This document shows positions 33,453 to 40,388 of a stretch of DNA of 40,388 bases, piece by piece. Where the stretch lies: positions 1 through 40,388 of the forward strand of contig JAIXXG010000012.1 in NCBI GenBank assembly GCA_027490915.1, given 5' to 3'. Position 1 is the stretch's first letter. The number at the start of each line of letters is the position of its first letter. The stretch comes from Microbacteriaceae bacterium (lineage in GTDB: Bacteria; Actinomycetota; Actinomycetes; Actinomycetales; Microbacteriaceae). Below the pieces are notes generated by a model, which did not search any database, was not told where the DNA came from, and saw only the letters and a program-made list of their open reading frames with translations. The position numbers were made by a program, and so were the translations under genes.

Positions 33453-34742
33453 CTACTCCCCGGCGGGATCGCCGTCGAGGGCGCGCGGCGCGTCGGAACC
33501 CTCCGGTGCGTCGAGGGACTCCGGAGCGTCGAGGGCCTCGGTCAGCTCGGCGGCGGTCAGCTGGCGCGGCTGCTCCTCGATGACGCGCGGAGCCGGGATG
33601 ACCTTCGACTCGTCGAGACTCTCAAGGCGACGAGCGGTGACGAGCACCCGGGTCTCGAGCGAGCTCGCGAACTGGTTGTAGGCCTTGACGCTGCGCTCGA
33701 TCGCGCCGCCGAGCGCGTCGGCGTGCTCCGCGAGCTTGGCCACGCGCGCGTACAGCTCTTTCGACAGGTCGAACAGCTGCTTGGCCTCGTCGGTCAGCAC
33801 CTCCTGCTGCCAGGTGAACGCCACCGTCTTCAGCACCGCCCAGAGGCTGACGGGGCTCGCGAGCGCGATGCGCTTGCTGAAGGCGTACTCGAGCAGCATC
33901 GGGTCTTTCTCGAGCGCCGCCGCGAGCAGGGGCTCGTTGGGGATGAACGCGATCGTGAACTCGGGGCTCGCGTCGAGCCCGGTGAAGTAGTTCTTGGCCG
34001 ACAGCTGGTCGACGTGCGCCTTGACGCGCTTCGCGTGCTCGGCCAGCAGCGAGTTCTTGCGCGCCTGCTCGGCGGCATCAGCGGTGGCCGGAATCGCGCT
34101 CGCCTCGATGTAGCTGTTGTAGGGCACCTTCGCGTCGACCGCGATCGCCTTGCCGCCCGGCAGGGTGAGCACCATGTCGGGGCGGCGCGCGCTGCCGTCG
34201 GCGTCGATCGACTGCTGGGTGAGGAAGTCGACGCGGTTGATGAGGCCTGCCGACTCGACGAGCGACCGCAGCTGCGTCTCGCCCCACACGCCCCGAGTGG
34301 CGTTGTTGCTCAGCGCCGACGCGAGCTGCTCGGCCGTGGCGCGCAGGCGGTCTTCCGCCTCGGTCGCCGCGCGAAGCTGCTGGCTCAGCTCGCCGTGCTG
34401 GCGGCTGCGCTGCTGCTCGAGCTCGTCGACCTTCTGCTGCATGGCGCGCAGGGTCTGGGCGACGGGCGCCAGCGCCTCGAGCACGCGACCCTCCTGCTTC
34501 TCGCGCGACTCGCGCTCCGCATCCCGCTGCCGGGCGAGGGCGAGCTGCTCGTCGAGGGCGATCGCGCGGGCTTCGGCCTGCGCGACCCGCACCTCAGCGG
34601 CGGTCAGCTGCTGCCGCAGCGCGTCGTGCTCGGCGACACCGACCCCGGCGCCCGCGCCGCGCCGGCCGATGAGCAGGCCGACCACCGCCCCGAGCAGTGC
34701 TCCGACGACGAGACCTAGCAGCAGCGGCGTGATGAACTCCAT
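33453..34742 (-). CDS. rmuC: DNA recombination protein RmuC family
   Basis: A 429-residue protein with an N-terminal membrane helix (about 4-26), a long coiled coil (about 40-145), and the RmuC nuclease-like core. The core contains TRGVWGETQLRSLVESAGL, ARRPDMVLTLPGGKAIAVDAKVPYNSY with the PD-(D/E)xK-like Asp and Asp-Ala-Lys, and FIPNEPLLAAAL. RmuC limits inversion at short repeats in E. coli. The C-terminal tail is a low-complexity Ala/Asp/Glu/Pro stretch. GACACT lies six bases before the ATG, suggesting a leaderless mRNA. The VOC gene follows almost without a gap. Confidence 0.92.
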   Translation of the reverse strand: MEFITPLLLGLVVGALLGAVVGLLIGRRGAGAGVGVAEHDALRQQLTAAEVRVAQAEARAIALDEQLALARQRDAERESREKQEGRVLEALAPVAQTLRAMQQKVDELEQQRSRQHGELSQQLRAATEAEDRLRATAEQLASALSNNATRGVWGETQLRSLVESAGLINRVDFLTQQSIDADGSARRPDMVLTLPGGKAIAVDAKVPYNSYIEASAIPATADAAEQARKNSLLAEHAKRVKAHVDQLSAKNYFTGLDASPEFTIAFIPNEPLLAAALEKDPMLLEYAFSKRIALASPVSLWAVLKTVAFTWQQEVLTDEAKQLFDLSKELYARVAKLAEHADALGGAIERSVKAYNQFASSLETRVLVTARRLESLDESKVIPAPRVIEEQPRQLTAAELTEALDAPESLDAPEGSDAPRALDGDPAGE

Positions 34743-34748
34743 GCGCTC

Positions 34749-34782
34749 AGTGTCTCAGCCGCCCCCGACGGCGGCCTACGCT
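34749..34782. promoter_or_regulatory. Divergent leaderless promoters of rmuC and the LysR gene
   Basis: The 46-base gap holds GACACT on the minus strand (34749-34754), six bases before the rmuC ATG, and TACGCT on the plus strand (34777-34782), six bases before the LysR ATG. The two -10 elements are only 22 bases apart, so polymerases would compete for this DNA. Confidence 0.5.
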
Positions 34783-34788
34783 GGGCGC

Positions 34789-35703
34789 ATGAGCGCCGGG
34801 CCCGAGCCGCACGAGGTGAGCGCCGACGACCTGCGGTACCTGCTCGCGGTCGCGCGGGTCGGCCGGCTCGTCGCCGCCGCGGCGCTGCTCGGGGTCGACC
34901 ACACGACGGTGCGGCGGCGGCTCGACCGGCTCGAGGCCGCCCTCGGCGCGCGCCTGCTCGACCGCGGTGCCGACGGCTGGCAGCTGACGGCGATCGGCCG
35001 CGCCATCGTCGAGCGGGCCGCGCCGCTCGAGGGCATCGTCGAGCAGGTGGTGGCCGCGGCGTCGGGCGGCGATGCCGTGCGCGGAACCGTGCGGGTCGCG
35101 GCGCCCGAGGGTTTCGGCTCGCTGTTCGCGGCGCCGGCGCTCGCGCGGGTGCGGGCCGAGCATCCGGGCATCGCGCTCGAACTGGTCACCTCGACGCGCC
35201 CGCTGAGCCTGCGCGGCTCGGGCTTCGACCTCGCCGTCACCGTCGGGTCGCCGGCGGGTGCGCGCGTGCGCGCCGAGCTGCTCACCGAGTACGCGCTGCG
35301 GCTGTACGCGGCGCCGAGCTACCTGGCCGCGCGGCCGCCGATCCGCGCGCTCGCCGACCTCGAGGGCCACGACCTGGTCTTCTACGTGGATGCTCTGCTC
35401 ACGGTGCGCGAGCTCGACCTCGCCGCCGAGCTCGAGGGCATGCGGCTCGGGTTCGGCTCGACGAACGTGTTCGCCCAGCTCGAGGCGACCCGGGCCGGAG
35501 CGGGCATCGGCCTGCTGCACGCCTTCATGGGCGAGGGTGCGGCGGGCCTCGAGCCGGTGCTGCCGCGGGTCGTCGACTTCCGGCTGCCGTTCATGCTCTC
35601 GACCCGGCCCGACAGCCCGGCGGTCGATGCCGTCGCGATCGTGCGCGACGCGCTGCGGGCCGAGGTCGCCGCGCGGCGCGACGAGCTTCTGCCGCCGCGC
35701 TAG
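34789..35703 (+). CDS. LysR family transcriptional regulator
   Basis: A 304-residue regulator. The winged helix-turn-helix is at about 13-70 (DLRYLLAVARVGRLVAAAAL and VDHTTVRRRLDRLEAALGARL). The effector domain starts near 95 (GTVRVAAPEGFGSLFAAPAL) and follows the two-lobed LysR pattern. The start at 34789 is supported by TACGCT six bases upstream; the frame is open much further upstream but only as antisense of rmuC. Downstream on the same strand is mmsA, separated by 100 bases with an inverted repeat, so control of mmsA is a reasonable but unproven guess. LysR genes are more often divergent from their target, here rmuC. Confidence 0.88.
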   Translation: MSAGPEPHEVSADDLRYLLAVARVGRLVAAAALLGVDHTTVRRRLDRLEAALGARLLDRGADGWQLTAIGRAIVERAAPLEGIVEQVVAAASGGDAVRGTVRVAAPEGFGSLFAAPALARVRAEHPGIALELVTSTRPLSLRGSGFDLAVTVGSPAGARVRAELLTEYALRLYAAPSYLAARPPIRALADLEGHDLVFYVDALLTVRELDLAAELEGMRLGFGSTNVFAQLEATRAGAGIGLLHAFMGEGAAGLEPVLPRVVDFRLPFMLSTRPDSPAVDAVAIVRDALRAEVAARRDELLPPR

Positions 35704-35718
35704 TGATATCTGCAGAAT

Positions 35719-35774
35719 CGCACATCCCCTGTGCGCCGATGTCGCTTGATCGCAGAGCGCGCACCCCGCAGACT
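35719..35774 (+). promoter_or_regulatory. Likely mmsA promoter and inverted repeat
   Basis: CGCACA-TCCCC-TGTGCG (35719-35735) is a perfect inverted repeat. It is followed by TTGATC (35746-35751) and, after 17 bases, CAGACT (35769-35774), a plausible -35/-10 pair. AAGGAG precedes the mmsA ATG. The repeat may be an activator site or the end of the LysR transcript. Confidence 0.45.
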
Positions 35775-35803
35775 GAGCACGAACCCCCTACGAAGGAGCC
35801 CCC

Positions 35804-37291
<1,488 letters not shown>

Positions 37292-37305
37292 CGGGGGTCG
37301 GACGA

Positions 37306-37337
37306 GCGGGCCGGGGCTGCGTGCAGCCCCGGCCCGC
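37306..37337. terminator. Terminator between mmsA and the convergent lipoprotein gene
   Basis: GCGGGCCGGGGCTGC (37306-37320) and GCAGCCCCGGCCCGC (37323-37337) form a perfect 15-base inverted repeat. It sits 14 bases after mmsA and 9 bases beyond the end of the opposite gene. Confidence 0.78.
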
Positions 37338-37346
37338 ATCCGTTCG

Positions 37347-38033
37347 CTAGATGAGGCTGCGCGAGGGGTAGGGCGCGCTGATGCGCATGATCGTGCCGTC
37401 GCCGTCGACCACCGCCGCGACCATGTCGGTCGAGTTCTCGAGGTCGGTCACGAGGGCCGGGTCGGCCGGGTCGACGAGGTAGGCCGTGCCCAGGGCATGT
37501 GGGTAGTTGAGCGGTGGCGAGAGTGCCAGCACCTGGGCGAGCGTGCCGCCGACGCGCAGGCCGTCGCCGGTGCGGATGCTCACGCCGTTGATCGGCTCGC
37601 CCGTGTCGACCTGCACGGTCGCGGGCAGGAAGTACTCGGCGCGCGGCTTCTCGAGGTTGATCGCGGTGAAGTAGGTGAACCCGCCGAGAAACTCGTAGGC
37701 CTCGTAGTCGGCGTAGTGCGTGCCGTCACCGGCGCGGATGCTCGGCACGGGTGCCGGCCCGAACGCGAGCTCGAGCACCGCGAGCGCGGTGGCCGTCTCG
37801 TCGGCCCAGGCGAAGGCGCCGATCTCGGTGCCGGCCGAGTCGTAGAGCTGCACGCCGACGCTGCGCACGACGAGCTCGGCGGGCACCGGCGCGCTCGGGG
37901 TCGTCGGCGTGGGGCTGGGGGTGGCGCTCGCGGCGGCCGGGGCGGCCGTGGGGGTCGAGCTCGGGGCGGGGGCGGCGCAGGCCGTGAGGCTCAGCACGGC
38001 GAGTGCGGCGAGGGCGAGAAGGCGGCGCGGCAT
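37347..38033 (-). CDS. Putative lipoprotein, unknown function
   Basis: A 228-residue protein with a lipoprotein signal: basic MPRR, a hydrophobic stretch, then LSLTAC, where Cys18 would be lipidated. A Pro/Ser/Thr/Ala linker (about 20-52) leads to a soluble domain containing EIGAFAWADETATALAVLEL and ending APYPSRSLI. The domain has strand-rich stretches such as MVAAVVDGDGTIMRI but no family I recognise. The start MPRRLL is chosen because it begins the signal peptide; the frame is open 22 codons upstream. GATGCT lies six bases before this ATG, a weak leaderless-type -10. It converges with mmsA and diverges from the dioxygenase gene. Confidence 0.75.
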   Translation of the reverse strand: MPRRLLALAALAVLSLTACAAPAPSSTPTAAPAAASATPSPTPTTPSAPVPAELVVRSVGVQLYDSAGTEIGAFAWADETATALAVLELAFGPAPVPSIRAGDGTHYADYEAYEFLGGFTYFTAINLEKPRAEYFLPATVQVDTGEPINGVSIRTGDGLRVGGTLAQVLALSPPLNYPHALGTAYLVDPADPALVTDLENSTDMVAAVVDGDGTIMRISAPYPSRSLI

Positions 38034-38102
38034 GAGCACAGCATCCCGCCGCCGCGACCGCGGAGGCAATGAGTATTCTCCCCTACGGCGTGGGAGCAAA
38101 GG

Positions 38103-38108
38103 TATGAT
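38103..38108 (+). promoter_or_regulatory. -10 element TATGAT, leaderless dioxygenase promoter
   Basis: TATGAT (five of six matches to TATAAT) is followed by CTAAGC and the ATG at 38115. It is among the best -10 matches in the window, with the same six-base spacing and no ribosome-binding site. Confidence 0.7.
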
Positions 38109-38114
38109 CTAAGC

Positions 38115-38999
38115 ATGACCACCGCTGTTCAGCCTCTCGTCATGCACGACGCCGTCGATGAGGCCTTCGTCGCGCAGTACGCCCGCGACGGCTACGCCAT
38201 TCTGCGCGGCGCCCTCACCCCGGCCGAGGTCGAGGCCGTCAACGCCGAGGCCCTGCGCATCTGCCGGGCAGGCCTCAACCCCGCCGATTCGGGGGTGGAT
38301 GCCCACCCCGGGCAGTCCGACGCCGACGTGCTGCGGCAGTACCTCTGCATCCACCACCCGCACAAGATCAGCGAGGTCGCTCGGCAGATCATGCGGCACC
38401 CTCGGATCGTCGACGGCCTCACGCGCGTGATCGGCCCGAACGTCAAGGCCATGCAGTCGATGCTCTTCATCAAGTCGGAGGGCAAGCCGGGTCAGGCCTG
38501 GCATCAGGACGAGCACTTCATCCCCACGCGCGACCGCTCGCTCGCCGGCGTGTGGATCGCACTCGACGACGCCACGACCGAGAACGGCTGCCTCTGGGTG
38601 CTGCCCGGCTCGCACGCCCGTGGCGTGCTCTACCCCGACCGCGAGCAGACCGACGACCGCTTCGACTGCACCGACGAGGCCTACGGGTTCCCCTACACCG
38701 ACGACGACGCGGTGGCCGTCGAGGTGCCCGCGGGCGCCGCCCTGTTCTTCAACGGGTACCTGCTGCACCGCTCGCTCGAGAACAGCGGCAAGCACGGCTA
38801 CCGGCGCGCGCTCGTCAACCACTACATGAGCGCCGAATCGCTGCTGCCCTGGCAGAACAGCGAGGGCCGGTACTTCGCCGAGTACGACTTCCGCGACATC
38901 GTGATGGTGGCGGGGGAGGACCCGTACGCCTACAAGGGCCTGCGCGACCTCAGCGTGCCGGGCTCGCGCGCCGACAAGTCGGGCGGCTGCGACCGCTGA
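38115..38999 (+). CDS. Phytanoyl-CoA dioxygenase (PhyH) family protein
   Basis: A 294-residue Fe(II)/2-oxoglutarate oxygenase. The iron-binding triad is His130 and Asp132 in AWHQDEHF and His218 in YLLHRSLENSG, and Arg230 or Arg231 in GYRRALVNHY would hold 2-oxoglutarate. VWIALDDATTENGCLWVLPGSHA is the typical PhyH core. Family members hydroxylate many small molecules, so the substrate is unknown; phytanoyl-CoA itself is unlikely to be implied by this match. The gene appears single, with a leaderless promoter before it and a hairpin after it. A LuxR-type regulator gene follows on the same strand. Confidence 0.88.
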   Translation: MTTAVQPLVMHDAVDEAFVAQYARDGYAILRGALTPAEVEAVNAEALRICRAGLNPADSGVDAHPGQSDADVLRQYLCIHHPHKISEVARQIMRHPRIVDGLTRVIGPNVKAMQSMLFIKSEGKPGQAWHQDEHFIPTRDRSLAGVWIALDDATTENGCLWVLPGSHARGVLYPDREQTDDRFDCTDEAYGFPYTDDDAVAVEVPAGAALFFNGYLLHRSLENSGKHGYRRALVNHYMSAESLLPWQNSEGRYFAEYDFRDIVMVAGEDPYAYKGLRDLSVPGSRADKSGGCDR

Positions 39000-39012
39000 C
39001 CCGCGGAAACGG

Positions 39013-39038
39013 GGGAGTTTCGCTCCGGTGAAACACCC
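39013..39038 (+). terminator. Hairpin after the PhyH-family gene
   Basis: GGGAGTTTC and GAAACACCC pair around an 8-base loop with one A/A mismatch. It starts 14 bases past the stop and is followed by a T-rich stretch (CTTTCTTCT). It could alternatively be a regulator site upstream of the LuxR-type gene. Confidence 0.55.
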
Positions 39039-39072
39039 TCGCGCTTTCTTCTGCAGCGCGCCGGTCGCTCAT

Positions 39073-39078
39073 TAGGCT
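39073..39078 (+). promoter_or_regulatory. -10 element TAGGCT for the LuxR-type gene
   Basis: TAGGCT followed by CCCGTC and the GTG at 39085 gives the six-base leaderless spacing again. Confidence 0.55.
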
Positions 39079-39084
39079 CCCGTC

Positions 39085-39801
39085 GTGGAGAACCTCGAGT
39101 CGGCCGACCTGCGTCGACTGCTCGATGCCGCGGCGGCGCTCGCCGCGACCACGGGCCGCGCGGCGCTCCGCGAGCTCGCGGTGGGCATCCTGTTCGATCT
39201 GGTGCCGGCGACCCGGGCCGGGTGGGTCTCGATCGACCTCACCACCGGCGTCATGAGCGGCAGCCACCTGCCCGAGCCGATCCCGTTCGTCATCCCGCTC
39301 ATGCCGCGCGATCTGGCCGACGTGCCCATGGTCACCGAGCTGCTCGCCGCACCCCAGCCGGGGTCGCTGCGCATCAGCGACACCCTCACCGAAGCCGAGT
39401 GGCACGCGCGTCCGCTCTACCAGGCGGTGTACAAGCCGATGGGTGGTGACCACCAGATCGGCTCGCTGCTGTCGGTCGACAACGGGCTGGTCGAGACGCT
39501 CGCCGTGTTCCGGGCCGACAGCGACTTCACCGACCGCGAGCTCGCCCTCGTCGAGGGACTCGCCCAGCAGGTGCGCGCGACCCTCGGCCGGCTGCGCGCG
39601 ATGGAGGCCCGCGACGCGCGAGGGCTGCTGACGCCGCGGCACCGGCAGGTGCTCGCCGAGCTCGAGACCGGCGCTACCGTGCGCCAGGCCGCGATCGCCC
39701 TGGGCATCACCGAGAAGACGCTCGAGAACCACCTGCAGGCGATCTACCGCCGCCTCGGGGTGTCGAGCCGCACCGCCGCACTGCACCGACTCACGGGCTG
39801 A
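39085..39801 (+). CDS. LuxR-type transcriptional regulator with GAF-like sensor domain
   Basis: A 238-residue regulator. The C-terminal helix-turn-helix (about 178-236) is of the LuxR/GerE type: LTPRHRQVLAELETGATVRQ followed by ITEKTLENHLQAIYRRLGVS. The N-terminal 165 residues look like a GAF-type sensor (LRELAVGILFDLVPATRAGW; DFTDRELALVEGLAQQV near its end, typical of the last GAF helix). There is no receiver domain, so it probably binds a small ligand. The GTG start follows TAGGCT by six bases. The neighbouring dioxygenase and lipoprotein genes are possible targets. Confidence 0.85.
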   Translation: MENLESADLRRLLDAAAALAATTGRAALRELAVGILFDLVPATRAGWVSIDLTTGVMSGSHLPEPIPFVIPLMPRDLADVPMVTELLAAPQPGSLRISDTLTEAEWHARPLYQAVYKPMGGDHQIGSLLSVDNGLVETLAVFRADSDFTDRELALVEGLAQQVRATLGRLRAMEARDARGLLTPRHRQVLAELETGATVRQAAIALGITEKTLENHLQAIYRRLGVSSRTAALHRLTG

Positions 39802-39830
39802 GAACCGGGCGCCGTCGGCCGCTCTGCGCT

Positions 39831-39874
39831 GGGGGATTTCCCCCATCGAGGGGGCATGAGGTCCTCCCTACACT
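39831..39874 (+). promoter_or_regulatory. G/C-run inverted repeats and -10 of the last lipoprotein gene
   Basis: GGGGG (39831-39835), CCCCC (39840-39844) and GGGGG (39850-39854) form two alternative inverted repeats. TACACT (39869-39874) is a -10 element six bases before the ATG at 39881. Because the repeats are upstream of the promoter they should act as DNA sites. The downstream neighbour of a LuxR-type gene is a natural target for it. Confidence 0.5.
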
Positions 39875-39880
39875 GCGGCC

Positions 39881-40388
39881 ATGACTTCTCGCCTGCCGCT
39901 CGCGGCCGCCCCCGCCAGCCTCGCCCTGCTCGCCCTTCTGCTCGCCGGATGCGCCGCTCCGGCCGCCGACCCCGCGACCGACCCGGGCTCCGGGTCGGAG
40001 GGCACGACCGAGACCGAGCCGCCCGCCGACGCGGGCTCGGGGCTCGACCTGCCGGGGCAGACCGTCGGCTCCGAGACCGACTGCTCGTTCGTCAGCAACG
40101 ACCAGATCACCGAGGTGTGGGGCTTCGACGTCGTCGACCTCGACATCTCGATGGTCATCGAGGCGGGAGGCGTCGGCGGCATCCTCTACGGCTGCGACTA
40201 CAACCAGAGCGATGACGGCACCGGGCTGACGATCGGCGTCGACGTGCGTGAGTACGTCTCTGCCGACGGCCCGACGCAGTACTTCGCCGACGCCCTCAGC
40301 GGTGCCGAGTTCGACGGTGAGGGCGGCATTCCCATCGAGCCCGTGAGCGGGGTCGGCGACCAGGCGGGCGTGCAGACCGACGCCGAGC
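39881..40388 (+). CDS. Putative lipoprotein (partial, runs off the window)
   Basis: The frame opens with the ATG at 39881 and stays open to the last base, giving 169 residues. A signal of about 23 residues ends LLAGC, so Cys24 would be lipidated and the protein held on the outer face of the membrane. An acidic, Thr/Pro/Gly-rich linker (to about 60) precedes a domain with two Cys (ETDCSFVSNDQITEVWGFDV and later YGCDYNQSDDG). The opening of that domain recalls DUF3558-type actinobacterial lipoproteins, but this is a weak match by eye. The -10 TACACT is six bases before the ATG. Confidence 0.75.
   Translation, partial: MTSRLPLAAAPASLALLALLLAGCAAPAADPATDPGSGSEGTTETEPPADAGSGLDLPGQTVGSETDCSFVSNDQITEVWGFDVVDLDISMVIEAGGVGGILYGCDYNQSDDGTGLTIGVDVREYVSADGPTQYFADALSGAEFDGEGGIPIEPVSGVGDQAGVQTDAE

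Overview
The window is dense, GC-rich (roughly 70% by eye) chromosomal DNA of an actinobacterium. Short intergenic gaps, many 4-bp ATGA/GTGA overlaps, frequent GTG starts and -10 hexamers exactly six bases before start codons all fit that. The gene set (DUF4307 and DUF4245 proteins, PIN-PhoH protein, hemolysin III next to a short Z-prenyl synthase, GlpX) points to Microbacteriaceae or a close relative. No rRNA, tRNA, IS element, prophage or CRISPR array was seen, and no gene-free stretch exceeds 300 bases.

Layout. 1-3679 (+): the tail of an ABC permease, its ATPase, an AI-2E family permease and threonine ammonia-lyase ilvA. 3680-9560: greA, a DUF4307 protein, a small membrane protein, hemolysin III (trhA), uppS, a class V aminotransferase and a PIN-PhoH ATPase. 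9619-14172: a compact inorganic-carbon module, with a divergent winged-helix regulator, dabB, dabA and a PII-like protein, closed by a strong hairpin. 14308-18666 (-): fumC, beta-carbonic anhydrase, a DUF4245 protein, xseB and xseA. 18752-24111 (+): a two-gene ABC transporter, ispH, and a histidine kinase overlapping a second membrane protein that looks like a degenerate kinase. 24215-26403: fbaA and glpX, divergent. 26476-30146 (+): a heterodimeric ABC exporter. 30209-34742 (-): a bile-acid:sodium-type symporter overlapping an acyl-CoA ligase, then a VOC protein and rmuC. 34789-40388: a LysR regulator, mmsA, a lipoprotein (-), a phytanoyl-CoA dioxygenase family enzyme, a LuxR-type regulator and a lipoprotein cut by the window end.

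The most notable system is the DAB-type carbon module. DabA keeps the beta-carbonic-anhydrase-like metal site (C308, D310, R312, H479, C494) and is predicted to work with the proton-channel-like DabB to trap CO2 as bicarbonate. A PII-like protein is translationally coupled to dabA, and the regulator gene diverges from a promoter whose -35 and -10 both lie in one inverted repeat. A soluble beta-carbonic anhydrase lies just beyond fumC. From memory, the surrounding genes resemble the M. tuberculosis block from greA (Rv1080c) to ispH/lytB2 (Rv1110), including trhA-uppS, phoH2, fum, glpX and xseAB. The dab module therefore looks inserted between phoH2 and fumC, and the mycothiol gene mca, expected between the DUF4307 gene and the small membrane protein, is absent. 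All functional statements rest on reading motifs; no searches were run.
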